A model generated the notes under the pieces. It did no database searches. It was not told the DNA's origin and was given only the letters and a program-made list of their open reading frames with translations. This document shows, piece after piece, positions 38,494 through 47,246 of a stretch of DNA of 64,000 nucleotides. Source of the stretch: Parahaliea maris (lineage in GTDB: Bacteria > Pseudomonadota > Gammaproteobacteria > Pseudomonadales > Halieaceae); contig NZ_VRZA01000007.1 of NCBI RefSeq assembly GCF_008064665.1, forward strand, positions 1 through 64,000, read 5' to 3'. Both the position numbers and the translations under genes were made by a program. The stretch's first letter is position 1. The number at the start of each line of letters is the position of its first letter.

Positions 38494-38628
38494 GCGTTTC
38501 GACTACGTTATGGTTTCCTGTGTAACCGTCCGTTACCCTTGCGGAGGCAGCGGTAAATCCCTACTCGGCTACAAGGTTGTTGTTTGTATTAGTGTGACGG
38601 TTCAGCCGTCGGTTCCCTCAATAAAAAA

Positions 38629-39210
38629 TCAGTTTTCCGGAGAATTTTCTTCGCCGGGATAATAACTCGCCAGGCGCTTCCTGCAATGTTGCAAGGCTTG
38701 CAGTATGTACTTCTCCACGCTGGACACGGATACACCCATCTCCCGCGAAATATCGTTGTAGGACAGACCGCTTTTCCGGTGCAGCAGGAAGGCCTGGCGC
38801 ACTTTGAGGGGCAGTTCCTCCACGGCGCTGTAAATGGCGCTGAGTTTCTCCCTGGCCCCGAGGATCTGTTCCGGCGAGGCGCCGCCGGCATTCAGGTCAA
38901 CCGCTTCCCCTTCGCTGGCCTGTCCGCCCTCGATCTTGAGGAAGCGGAAATGCAGTTTGCGCCGGCGCAACTGGTCCACCGCCAGGTTGGTGGCAACCTG
39001 GTAGAGAAAGGCGCGGGCGTTGTCCAGCGTCTGCGGGGACTCCAGTCGGTGCAGGCGCAGGAACGCCTCCTGGGCGACCTCGGCGGCATCGTCGGGGTTG
39101 TCCATTTTGCGCGCGAGGTACTTTTCCAGTGCCGGTTGGTGCTCGTTCACCATCTCGGACAGGAACTGGTCTTTCGCGGAATCGGGCAAGGGCGCGGTGG
39201 TCTCTGTCAT
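38629..39210 (-). CDS. FecI-like ECF sigma factor
   Basis: 193 residues with sigma region 2 (DAAEVAQEAFLRLHR, followed by NARAFLYQVATNLAVD) and region 4 (LPLKVRQAFLLHRKSGLSYNDISREMGVS). This is the FecI arrangement. It directs transcription of the receptor unit when FecR is triggered. The order sigma-antisigma-receptor is canonical; the 135-bp gap to fecR may hold a second promoter. Confidence 0.92.
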   Translation of the reverse strand: MTETTAPLPDSAKDQFLSEMVNEHQPALEKYLARKMDNPDDAAEVAQEAFLRLHRLESPQTLDNARAFLYQVATNLAVDQLRRRKLHFRFLKIEGGQASEGEAVDLNAGGASPEQILGAREKLSAIYSAVEELPLKVRQAFLLHRKSGLSYNDISREMGVSVSSVEKYILQALQHCRKRLASYYPGEENSPEN

Positions 39211-39247
39211 CGGGCGGCGCCCCGGTGCAGGGCGCCTTGAGGCTAGT

Positions 39248-40477
39248 TCAGAATAGTACGCGTGTGCGGATCGTACCGTCTACGGCGGCCAGCTTCTGCA
39301 GGGCGATGTCGGAGTATTCGGCGTCGATATCGATGACAACGTAGCCGATCTTGTCGTTGGTTTGCAGGTACTGGCCCGACACGTTAATGGCATTTTCGGA
39401 GAAGATCGTGTTGATAGCGCTCATTACACCCGGCACATTGTGGTGGATGTGCAGCAGTCGGTGGCTGCCGGCATGGCTCGGCAGGGCTACCTCGGGCACG
39501 TTGACCGCGGAGGTGGTGGTGCCGTTGTCGCTGTAGCGGGCCAGCTTCTCCGCCACTTCCATACCGATGTTTTCCTGGGCCTCTACGGTGCTGCCACCGA
39601 TGTGAGGGGTGAGAATGGTGTTGTCGAACTCGCGCAGGGGCGAGACGAATTCCTCTTCATTGGAGCGCGGCTCTACCGGGAAGACGTCGATGGCGGCACC
39701 GGCCAGTTTCTCTTCCCGCAGGGCGGTGGCCAGGGCCTCGATATCGACCACGGTACCGCGGGAGGCATTGATCAGGATGCTGCCGGGTTGCATGAGGCCC
39801 AGTTGCTCGGCACCGATCATGTCCTGGGTGCTGGCGGTTTCCGGCACGTGCAGGCTCACCACGTCGGCCTGGGACAGCAACTGATTCAGGCTGGGAACCT
39901 GGCGGGCGTTGCCCAGCGGCAGTTTGTTCACCACATCGTAGAACAGCACCTGCATACCCAGGCTCTCGGCGATCACGCCCAGCTGCATGCCGATATTGCC
40001 GTAGCCAATGATTCCGAGCTTTTTACCGCGGATTTCGAAGGAGTTGGCGGCAGATTTCTGCCATTTACCCCTATGGGCGGCGGCGTTTTTCTCCGCCACA
40101 CCGCGCAACAGCAGGATGGATTCGGCAATGACCAGTTCCGCCACCGAGCGGGTATTGCTGAAGGGCGCATTGAACACGGCGATGCCGCGCTGGGTGGCTG
40201 CGGCCAGGTCGACCTGGTTGGTGCCGATGCAGAAGCAGCCCACGGCTACCAGTTTTTTCGCCGCCTCGAAGACGTCTTCGGTCAGCTGGGTGCGCGAGCG
40301 GATACCTACGAAGTGGGCGCTGGCGATGGCCGCCTTCAATTCCTCGGTGGGCAGGGCTTTCTGGTGCAGTTCGATGTTTTCGTAGCCGGACTGACGCAGG
40401 GTCTCCACCGCGGAGGGGTGAACGCCCTCCAGCAGGAGGAATTTGATCTTGCTCTTTTCCAATGACTCTTGCGCCAT
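39248..40477 (-). CDS. serA: SerA, D-3-phosphoglycerate dehydrogenase
   Basis: First step of serine synthesis. The 409 residues match E. coli SerA (410). The NAD motif GIIGYGNIG lies at about 155-163, the catalytic His in TPHIGGST, and a C-terminal ACT domain (from about 335) for serine feedback. SerA-type enzymes also reduce 2-oxoglutarate to D-2-hydroxyglutarate, which explains the divergent neighbour. The promoter region holds a perfect palindrome at 40529-40546. Confidence 0.96.
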   Translation of the reverse strand: MAQESLEKSKIKFLLLEGVHPSAVETLRQSGYENIELHQKALPTEELKAAIASAHFVGIRSRTQLTEDVFEAAKKLVAVGCFCIGTNQVDLAAATQRGIAVFNAPFSNTRSVAELVIAESILLLRGVAEKNAAAHRGKWQKSAANSFEIRGKKLGIIGYGNIGMQLGVIAESLGMQVLFYDVVNKLPLGNARQVPSLNQLLSQADVVSLHVPETASTQDMIGAEQLGLMQPGSILINASRGTVVDIEALATALREEKLAGAAIDVFPVEPRSNEEEFVSPLREFDNTILTPHIGGSTVEAQENIGMEVAEKLARYSDNGTTTSAVNVPEVALPSHAGSHRLLHIHHNVPGVMSAINTIFSENAINVSGQYLQTNDKIGYVVIDIDAEYSDIALQKLAAVDGTIRTRVLF

Positions 40478-40528
40478 GGGGTGCTGGCTCCGTGATAAAT
40501 ACTGGGTATTCGGGGGGTCCCGGGGGGC

Positions 40529-40546
40529 GCGTATGGTACCATACGC
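40529..40546. promoter_or_regulatory. perfect 18-bp palindrome in the serA / D2HGDH divergent spacer
   Basis: GCGTATG-GTAC-CATACGC is exactly self-complementary and lies 52 bp from the serA start and 57 bp from the other start, so it could control both. I know of no assigned regulator; it is called an operator on symmetry and position alone. Confidence 0.55.
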
Positions 40547-40602
40547 CGCCCTGAAATCAGCGCCGATGCTGGCGTGCCGTGAAAATTACCCGAGGACACC
40601 CC

Positions 40603-42018
40603 GTGAACGACCTGGTCGCCCCCTCTCTGAGTTCCGAGACAGCCTCAGCCCTGGCGGCTATTGTGGGTGCCGAGCGCGTACTGACCGATGCCGATTCCCT
40701 GCTGCAGTACGGGCGTGACTGGACCCGATTCCACACCCCGGCTCCCAGTGCGGTAGTCCTGCCGGGCTCCATTGAGGAAGTGCAGGCGGTTGTGCGCCTG
40801 GCAGCGCAGGAGCAGCTGGCGATCGTGCCTTCCGGTGGTCGCACCGGTCTCAGCGCCGGTGCCGTGGCCCTGAACGGCGAACTGGTCGTCGCCTTCGACC
40901 GGCTCAACACCATCAGCGACTTCAACCCGGTGGAGCGTACCGTGCGTTGTGGCGCCGGCGTGATCACCGAGCAGTTGCAGCAGTTCGCCGAGGAGCAGGG
41001 CCTGTTCTACCCGGTGGACTTTGCCTCCGCCGGTTCCAGCCAGATCGGCGGCAACATCTCCACTAATGCCGGGGGCATCAAGGTGATTCGCCACGGCATG
41101 ACCCGGGACTGGGTGGCCGGCCTGAAGCTGGTCACCGGCACCGGTGAACTGCTGGACCTGAACCGCGGGCTGGTGAAGAACAACGCCGGCTACGACCTGC
41201 GCCAGCTGGTGATTGGCGCCGAAGGTACCCTGGGCCTGGTAGTGGAAGCGACCATGTCCCTGGCCCGTCCGCCCAAAGACCCGGCGGTGCTGGTGCTGGG
41301 AGTGCCCGACATGGGCGCCATCATGCAGGTGCTCTCGGCCTACCAGGGCAGGATGGAGCTGCAGGCCTTTGAGTTCTTCTCCGAGCTGGCCCTGCAGAAG
41401 GTGGTCGAACACCAGGGCCTGCAGCGCCCCTTCGAAACGCCGACCGACTACTACGCCCTGCTTGAGTTCGAACAGGTCTCAGAGGCCGACATGGACACGG
41501 CAATGGCGTTGTTCGAGCACTGTGTGGAGCAGGGCTGGGTCGTCGACGGGGTGATCAGCCAGAGCGTTGCCCAGGCGGAAAACCTGTGGCGCCTGCGGGA
41601 GGATATCTCCGAGACCATCACCCGCTGGACCCCCTACAAGAACGACATCTCCACCACGATCTCGAAGGTCCCGGATTTTCTGGCAGAGGTGGAGCAGGTG
41701 GTGAACGGCGCCTACCCGGATTTCGAGATTGTCTGGTTTGGCCATATTGGTGATGGCAACGTGCACCTCAACATCCTCAAACCGGATGCACTACCTGTCG
41801 ACGAGTTCAAGGCCCGGTGTGGCGAAGTCAGCAAGTGGGTGTGCGAGATTGTCCAGCGCTACGGCGGCAGCGTGTCCGCCGAGCACGGGGTAGGCCTGTT
41901 GAAGAAGGATTACCTGGGCTACAGCCGTTCAGCGCTGGAGATCGAATTGATGCGGCAGATCAAGCAGGCGTTCGACCCCCGGGGCATTATGAACCCCGGG
42001 AAGATCTTCGACGCCTGA
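40603..42018 (+). CDS. FAD-linked D-2-hydroxyglutarate dehydrogenase
   Basis: 471-residue PCMH-type flavoprotein. The FAD-binding loop PSGGRTGLSAGA starts near 76, GGNISTNAGG follows, and the C-terminal half has HIGDGNVHLN (381-390) and SAEHGVG (about 425-431) with metal/active-site histidines. In Pseudomonas the homologue next to serA oxidises D-2-hydroxyglutarate made by SerA and feeds electrons to ETF, driving serine synthesis; the same divergent pairing is found here. The GTG at 40603 has GAGGA upstream, better than the GTG at 40579. Glycolate or lactate oxidation is an alternative. Confidence 0.8.
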   Translation: MNDLVAPSLSSETASALAAIVGAERVLTDADSLLQYGRDWTRFHTPAPSAVVLPGSIEEVQAVVRLAAQEQLAIVPSGGRTGLSAGAVALNGELVVAFDRLNTISDFNPVERTVRCGAGVITEQLQQFAEEQGLFYPVDFASAGSSQIGGNISTNAGGIKVIRHGMTRDWVAGLKLVTGTGELLDLNRGLVKNNAGYDLRQLVIGAEGTLGLVVEATMSLARPPKDPAVLVLGVPDMGAIMQVLSAYQGRMELQAFEFFSELALQKVVEHQGLQRPFETPTDYYALLEFEQVSEADMDTAMALFEHCVEQGWVVDGVISQSVAQAENLWRLREDISETITRWTPYKNDISTTISKVPDFLAEVEQVVNGAYPDFEIVWFGHIGDGNVHLNILKPDALPVDEFKARCGEVSKWVCEIVQRYGGSVSAEHGVGLLKKDYLGYSRSALEIELMRQIKQAFDPRGIMNPGKIFDA

Positions 42019-42034
42019 GGACCCTACGCAGGCC

Positions 42035-42859
42035 TTAGCTGGCTTTCTGCTGCTTGGCTGCGGCCGCTTCGTCGCAGCAGAAATCGTGCTCCATTTCCAG
42101 TGCGGGAGACTCGGAGGCGGGGCGGCCGACGACCTTTGCGGGTACTCCGGCCACGGTCGTGTGGGGCGGTACTTCCTCCAGCACCACACTGCCGGCGCCG
42201 ACCTTGGCGCCATCGCCTACCCGGATATTGCCGAGAATCTTGGCGCCAGCACTGATCAGTACGCCGTTACCGATTTTCGGGTGGCGGTCGCCATCTTCCT
42301 TGCCGGTGCCGCCCAGGGTGACGGACTGCAGGATCGATACGTTATTGCCCACCACGGCGGTTTCGCCGATCACCAGGCCAGTAGCGTGGTCCAGCATCAG
42401 GCCGTGGCCCAGTTTGGCCGCGGGGTGGATATCCACGCCAAACTCCGATGACATCCGGTTCTGGAAGAACAGCGCCAGTGAGCGGCGGCCCTTGTTCCAC
42501 AGCCAGTGCGCCACGCGATAACTCTGCAGTGCGTGGAAGCCCTTGAAATACAGGAACGGAATGTAGAGTTCATTGCAGGCGGAATCCCGCTCCTCCACGG
42601 CCAACAGGTCGGCGCGCACCGTTTTACGCAGGCAGCTGTCGTCACCCAGGGCCTCATCCATGACCTCGCGCAGCAGCAGCGCCGAGGCGGCCGGGCTGTC
42701 CAGCTGGTTGGCCAGGTGGAAGCTCAGGGCATCCTCCAGGTGGTTGTGGTTGAGGATGGTGGCGTGCAGGTAGCTCGCCAGCATCGGCTCGGCGGCGGCC
42801 TGGGTGCGGGTTTCCTCGCGGATGCGGTCCCATACCGGGTCATTCTGGATTACTGACAT
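42035..42859 (-). CDS. cysE: CysE, serine O-acetyltransferase
   Basis: Makes O-acetylserine for cysteine synthesis. The 274 residues include the N-terminal helical domain of the long CysE form, then a left-handed beta-helix with DIHPAAKLGHGLMLDHATGLVIGE and GGTGKEDGDRHPKIG. The lysine/histidine catalytic pair region (DHATG, DRHP) is intact. It converges with the D-2-hydroxyglutarate dehydrogenase gene (16-bp gap), close to serA, whose product supplies serine. Confidence 0.95.
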   Translation of the reverse strand: MSVIQNDPVWDRIREETRTQAAAEPMLASYLHATILNHNHLEDALSFHLANQLDSPAASALLLREVMDEALGDDSCLRKTVRADLLAVEERDSACNELYIPFLYFKGFHALQSYRVAHWLWNKGRRSLALFFQNRMSSEFGVDIHPAAKLGHGLMLDHATGLVIGETAVVGNNVSILQSVTLGGTGKEDGDRHPKIGNGVLISAGAKILGNIRVGDGAKVGAGSVVLEEVPPHTTVAGVPAKVVGRPASESPALEMEHDFCCDEAAAAKQQKAS

Positions 42860-42910
42860 GTCTCTAACCTCATTGCGGGCCAGTTACTCTAGAGCATAGC
42901 GCGTCTGGCG

Positions 42911-43645
42911 TCATCCGCGGTACCGCCACAGCGGGTGTCCACTTTTGCGGTACTTTTCTTCAAAAAGTGTCAGGGGCGGATCGCCACTGACGCGCTCGAT
43001 GCGCCCCTGCCGACCCGCCAGGGTCATGGCGAGCCCGAACTCCTCCACATAGAGTTGCCAGTTGGAGCGAAGTTCCACCCGGCCCCCCAGTTGCAACAGC
43101 AGCGGCAGGCTGGCGTGGCCGTGGATGCGCCTCTGCACGTGCCCCGGCTTGGGCCAGGGGTTGGGGTAGAGAAGGTAGTGGTGGTCTACCGTACAGCCCC
43201 GCTCCAGCAGCAGTTGCCAGATACCCTCACATTCCGCACGCAGCAGCAGGTAATTGTCGAATTCACCGCCGGCGTGGCGCTGCAGGCGCTGGGCGGACTT
43301 GTCCACACCGACCACCAGGTGGTTCGGATAGCGGGCTGCCAGGAGTGCTGTGCTCTGCCCCGTGCCGCAGAACGAGTCCAGTACCAGTGACCGCGGCTCC
43401 GCTGCCAGCCGTTGTTCCAGTGCGGCAAAGGCCTCCCGGTTAAACGGTGCCACCGGTTTGCGCCAGGGCTCGGCCAGGTGCCGGCGCACCAGTTCCGGCA
43501 GGCGGGGATGGGTCCAGGCCTGGCTGCTGTTGACGGCGCGGGAGTTGGCTTGCAAAACGGGGGGGCTCCTGTAACAGTGATGGCCGGCGACCTCCGCCGC
43601 GGGCAGTGTGTGCAATCCGCGCCATGGTAAACGGGCGCTGCTCAT
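42911..43645 (-). CDS. TrmB-like SAM-dependent methyltransferase
   Basis: 244 residues from the ATG at 43645. The open frame upstream to 44491 is antisense to the acetyltransferase gene. The SAM motif is LDSFCGTGQS (about 89-98). YPNPWPKPGHVQRR (160-173) aligns with the FPDPWHKARHNKRR signature of TrmB, the tRNA m7G46 methyltransferase, but the signature Asp is Asn. The C-terminus has the TrmB-like LGGRVELRSNWQLYVEEF. It may be a TrmB paralogue with another substrate; a canonical TrmB is expected elsewhere in the genome. Confidence 0.72.
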   Translation of the reverse strand: MSSARLPWRGLHTLPAAEVAGHHCYRSPPVLQANSRAVNSSQAWTHPRLPELVRRHLAEPWRKPVAPFNREAFAALEQRLAAEPRSLVLDSFCGTGQSTALLAARYPNHLVVGVDKSAQRLQRHAGGEFDNYLLLRAECEGIWQLLLERGCTVDHHYLLYPNPWPKPGHVQRRIHGHASLPLLLQLGGRVELRSNWQLYVEEFGLAMTLAGRQGRIERVSGDPPLTLFEEKYRKSGHPLWRYRG

Positions 43646-43702
43646 TTGAACAAACTCGTTGGACAAACTCCGCCGGCCACTTTCCAAACAAGAACAGAAC
43701 CC

Positions 43703-44425
43703 ATGCGCAAGGACACCCGTCCCTACTGGCTGAAAAAAGCCTACCTCTCGTTTCGCCGCTGGTATACCGACTATTTTCTCCGCCCCGAGTGCGAGTACTT
43801 CGGCCCCCACGAAACGGTGATGAAACCCTGGTACGTGAACATCTCCGGCCCCAACATCCGTATCGGCCACAGCTTTACCGCCATCGGCGAGCCGATGCAC
43901 CGGGTGGAAATTGGTGTCTGGGGCCGGGAGGAGGGCGCCGGCCGAGTGGAGATCGGCGACTGTGTGCTGATGAGCCCCGGTTCCCGAATCAGCGCTTCGG
44001 ATGAAGTCACCATCGGCGACGGCACCATGTTCGCCAATGGTGCCTACGTCACTGACTCGGACTGGCATGGCATCTACGACCGCACCAGGCGGGATGAGCG
44101 CGTGACCCCGGTGCACATTGGCCGCAATGTCTGGCTGGGTGATCACGCGACGGTGCTGAAGGGGGTGACCATTGGCGACAATTCGGTGGTGGCCGCCCGG
44201 GCGGTGGTGACCCGCGATGTGCCGGCCAATGTGGTGATGGCGGGGAATCCGGCGAAGGTGGTTAAAGAACTGGATCCAGAGCACGGGTTTACCACCCGGA
44301 TGGATTATTTTGCGGATCCGGCGGGGATGGAGCGGTTTTTTGACGAGGTGGATCGGCAGGTGCTGGGGGGGAACAGTTTCTGGCGCTGGGCGTGGGGGGT
44401 GGTTTATCCGCGGTCGAAGCGGTAG
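43703..44425 (+). CDS. Hexapeptide-repeat acyltransferase (LbH family)
   Basis: 240 residues from the ATG at 43703. A left-handed beta-helix runs from about 60 to 190 with repeated [VI]-G-D/N units (IGHSFTAIG, VEIGDCVLMSPGSRIS, IGDGTMFANGAYV, IGRNVWLGDHATVLKGVTIGDNSVV). It ends with the ARAVVTRDVPANVVMAGNPAKVV cap typical of O-acetyltransferases such as WbbJ and maltose/galactoside acetyltransferases. The substrate is unknown; a sugar of the envelope is likely. It is divergent from the TrmB-like gene with 57 bp between starts. Confidence 0.82.
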   Translation: MRKDTRPYWLKKAYLSFRRWYTDYFLRPECEYFGPHETVMKPWYVNISGPNIRIGHSFTAIGEPMHRVEIGVWGREEGAGRVEIGDCVLMSPGSRISASDEVTIGDGTMFANGAYVTDSDWHGIYDRTRRDERVTPVHIGRNVWLGDHATVLKGVTIGDNSVVAARAVVTRDVPANVVMAGNPAKVVKELDPEHGFTTRMDYFADPAGMERFFDEVDRQVLGGNSFWRWAWGVVYPRSKR

Positions 44426-44503
44426 CGGGTTTGTTCTCTGCATGGGGGCGACCCAGGGGGCCGCTTCCAGAGAAGAACGTATTAGCAGCACACAACCAGC
44501 CCA

Positions 44504-45484
44504 TCACAACAACCGCAGCGGCTCCTCCTGCAACGCCCCCAACTGCTCCCGCAACTCCAGAATATGCTCCGCCCAGTAGCGTTCCGTGTTGAACCAGGTG
44601 AAGCTGCGGGGGAAGGCCGGGTCCTCCCAGCGGCGGGCCAGCCAGGCGGCGTAGTTCACCAGGCGCATCGAGCGCAGGGCTTCCACCCAGCGCAGCTGGC
44701 GGGGGTGGAAATCGAAGAACTCCGAATAGCCCTCGATCAGCTCGCTGAGCTGCAGTTCCCGTTCATGGCGCTCACCGCTCAGGAACATCCACAGATCCTG
44801 GATGGCCGGTGCCATGCAGCAGTCGTCCAGGTCGACAAAATGCGCCGTGTCATCGCGCCACAGAATATTGCCCACATGGCAGTCGCCGTGGACCCGTATC
44901 CAGTCCTCCGGCTGTAGCTCCCCGTAGAGCTTTTCCACAATCTCCAGCAGATCCTCCGTCAACGTGGCGTAGGCCGGGCGCAATTCCGCCGGGATGAAGT
45001 GCTCGATCAGGAATTCCCGGGGTTCTGCCAGCATCGTCTGCACCGACAGTGACAGCCGGTGCTGGAACGGCCGGGCTGCGCCCACCGCGTGGATGCGACC
45101 CAGGGTACGGCCGAGCACCAGTTGGCTGTCGGGGTTGTCCAGTTCCGGCGGGTAGCCGCCGCGGCGGGGGAACAGGGCGAAGCGGAATCCCGCGTGTTCG
45201 TGCAGGGTTTCGCCAGCGGCATTCGACAGCGGTGCGACCACCGAGATGTCCGCCTCCACCAGTTCCAGGCTGAAGCTGTGCTCTTCGAGAATCTGGGCAT
45301 CGCTCCAGCGCCCGGGACGATAGAACTTGGCGATCAGGGGATCGCCTTCTTCCAGGCCCACCTGGTAAACACGGTTCTCGTAGCTGTTTAACGCCAGCAG
45401 GCGAGCGTCGCTGAGAAAACCGGCGGACTCGACGGCATCGATGACCAGATCTGGCGTCAGGGTGTCATAGGGGTGCTGGTTCAT
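44504..45484 (-). CDS. srkA: SrkA/YihE, stress response Ser/Thr kinase
   Basis: 326 residues (E. coli 328). APH-type kinase fold: ENRVYQVGLE near the N-terminus, the catalytic HGDCHVGN at 199-206 and the metal-binding DLDD at 218-221. YihE counteracts stress-induced cell death in E. coli. Its ATG overlaps the modC stop (ATGA), an unusual coupling of a stress kinase to a molybdate transporter. Confidence 0.92.
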   Translation of the reverse strand: MNQHPYDTLTPDLVIDAVESAGFLSDARLLALNSYENRVYQVGLEEGDPLIAKFYRPGRWSDAQILEEHSFSLELVEADISVVAPLSNAAGETLHEHAGFRFALFPRRGGYPPELDNPDSQLVLGRTLGRIHAVGAARPFQHRLSLSVQTMLAEPREFLIEHFIPAELRPAYATLTEDLLEIVEKLYGELQPEDWIRVHGDCHVGNILWRDDTAHFVDLDDCCMAPAIQDLWMFLSGERHERELQLSELIEGYSEFFDFHPRQLRWVEALRSMRLVNYAAWLARRWEDPAFPRSFTWFNTERYWAEHILELREQLGALQEEPLRLL

Positions 45485-46572
45485 GCGGGATCGGCGATCT
45501 CCGTTAACAGGGCGGTGCTCTTGATCTGGGCAAAAACGTGATCGCCGGGTTTCAATTGTAGTGTAGTTGCTGACTTGCGGGTGATACGGGCCAGCAGGAA
45601 CTGCTCGCCCACGGCGAGCCGTACCAGCGCCCGCGGGCTGTCTCCGGTTTCGATTTCAGTCACCTGCACCGGTAGCACGTTCAGGATACTGGTTTGTCGG
45701 GGTTGCTCCCGGCACAGGCTCACGTCCCGGGCGGGGATGCGCAGGCGGTGTTGTTCCCCGGGGGCGCCCGGCATGTGGTTTACCCACAGTGAATGACCTT
45801 CGGCCCGCAGTTCGCTCAGGCCGAAGGCCTCGTCGTGACCTGCCAGTTCGCACTGCAGGATCGCGGCGGCCTGCTCGTCCCGTGACAGGGCACAGTCAAT
45901 GCGGCTGCTCAGGGCCAGCAGGGAGCCGTGCTGCACGACCTGGCCGCTCTCCAGGATCAGTAGCCGATCGGCCAGCTGGCTGACCTCCTCGGCATCGTGG
46001 CTGACATACAGCGCGGGTACCTGGCTGGCGCAAATTGCCCGTTTCAGGGCATCGAGGCACTGTCTGCGACTGTCGCCGTCGAGGTTGGCCAGGGGTTCGT
46101 CGAGCAGCAACAGGCGCGGTGCGGCCAGCAGGGCTCTGCCCATGGCCACGCGCTGGCGCTGGCCTGCGGACAGGGTGTCGCACTGGCGGTGCAACAGGGG
46201 CTCGAGGCCCAGCCAGTGGCAAACCTCCGCCACCGAGGGGCCGCTGCTGTGACGGTGGCGTTGCAGGCCGTAATGCAGGTTGCCCTCTACATCGAGGTGC
46301 GGGAACAGGCGCGCATCCTGGAACACGTAGCCGATACCGCGTTGCCAGGGAGGGAGCTGAGTGGCGTTGTCCTGCCAGGGCGTAGTGTCAAAGTGTATCT
46401 GGCTACCGGGTTCCGCGCTGCGCAGGCCCGCGATGCATTCCAGCAGGGTGGTCTTGCCGCTACCGCTGGCCCCGTAAATTGCGGTGACACCGAGCAGTGG
46501 CAGGTTTTCGGACACCTCCAGCAGGAAGTCGTCGGCGCCCCGGCAGCGCACCCTGAGTGCCAGTTGACTCAT
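45481..46572 (-). CDS. modC: ModC, molybdate ABC transporter ATPase
   Basis: 363 residues. Walker A GASGSGKTT at 34-42, ABC signature TLSAGQRQRVAMG near 132-144, and Walker B LLLLDEPLANLD. The C-terminal region from about 295 is a Mop (TOBE) domain, SILNVLPVQVTEI to FAQIKSTALL, that binds molybdate. Start and stop both overlap neighbours as ATGA, so modB-modC-srkA are translationally coupled. Confidence 0.95.
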   Translation of the reverse strand: MSQLALRVRCRGADDFLLEVSENLPLLGVTAIYGASGSGKTTLLECIAGLRSAEPGSQIHFDTTPWQDNATQLPPWQRGIGYVFQDARLFPHLDVEGNLHYGLQRHRHSSGPSVAEVCHWLGLEPLLHRQCDTLSAGQRQRVAMGRALLAAPRLLLLDEPLANLDGDSRRQCLDALKRAICASQVPALYVSHDAEEVSQLADRLLILESGQVVQHGSLLALSSRIDCALSRDEQAAAILQCELAGHDEAFGLSELRAEGHSLWVNHMPGAPGEQHRLRIPARDVSLCREQPRQTSILNVLPVQVTEIETGDSPRALVRLAVGEQFLLARITRKSATTLQLKPGDHVFAQIKSTALLTEIADPA

Positions 46573-47246
46573 GACGCCACCGCCCGGACGCGGCCGTTGC
46601 CGCGGTACAGCAGGAACAGCAGCGCCAGTGAAAACAGCACCAGTCCCACCGCCAGCCGGTGCGCCTCGGCAAACTGCAGGGATTCCACATAATCGTAAAG
46701 GGCCACGGAGACCACCCGCGTTTCCCCGGGTATGTTGCCGCCGATCATCAGGATTACGCCGAACTCACCGACGGTGTGTGCGAATCCGAGGCACGCGGCC
46801 ACCAGGAAGCTGCGCCGGCACAGCGGCAGCACGATAGAGCGAAACTGGTCCAGTGGTGGAGCGCCCAGGGTGGCGGCCGCCTGCAGCAGAGAGGCGGGTA
46901 CCCGGGTGAAGGCAGCCTGCAGTGGTTGCACGACAAAGGGCAGGGAATAGATCACCGAGCCAATTACCAGCGCACTGAAGCTGAACGCCAACTGGTTGCC
47001 GGTGAGTTGCTGCCAGAGTCGACCGATGGCGCTGTCGGGAGCCAGCATCAGCAACAGGTAAAAGCCGAGCACGGTCGGCGGCAGAATCAGCGGCATCGCC
47101 ACCAGCGCCTCGACCAGGGCGGGCAGGTTGCCGCTGCGCCGCGACAGCCACCAGGCGAGCGGTGTCCCAAGTAGTATCAGGATGAGCGTGGTCGTCCCGG
47201 CCAGTGCGAGAGTGAGGTAGATGGCATCGAGTTCCGCCGGGCTCAA
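46569..47246 (-). CDS. modB: ModB, molybdate ABC transporter permease
   Basis: 225 residues with five hydrophobic segments and the permease loop AATLGAPPLDQFRSIVLPL (EAA motif) near 143-161. The only fitting start is a TTG at 47246 that overlaps the modA stop (TTGA); the next ATG would remove the first membrane helices. No Shine-Dalgarno sequence is visible, so initiation depends on coupling to modA. Confidence 0.93.
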   Translation of the reverse strand: MSPAELDAIYLTLALAGTTTLILILLGTPLAWWLSRRSGNLPALVEALVAMPLILPPTVLGFYLLLMLAPDSAIGRLWQQLTGNQLAFSFSALVIGSVIYSLPFVVQPLQAAFTRVPASLLQAAATLGAPPLDQFRSIVLPLCRRSFLVAACLGFAHTVGEFGVILMIGGNIPGETRVVSVALYDYVESLQFAEAHRLAVGLVLFSLALLFLLYRGNGRVRAVAS

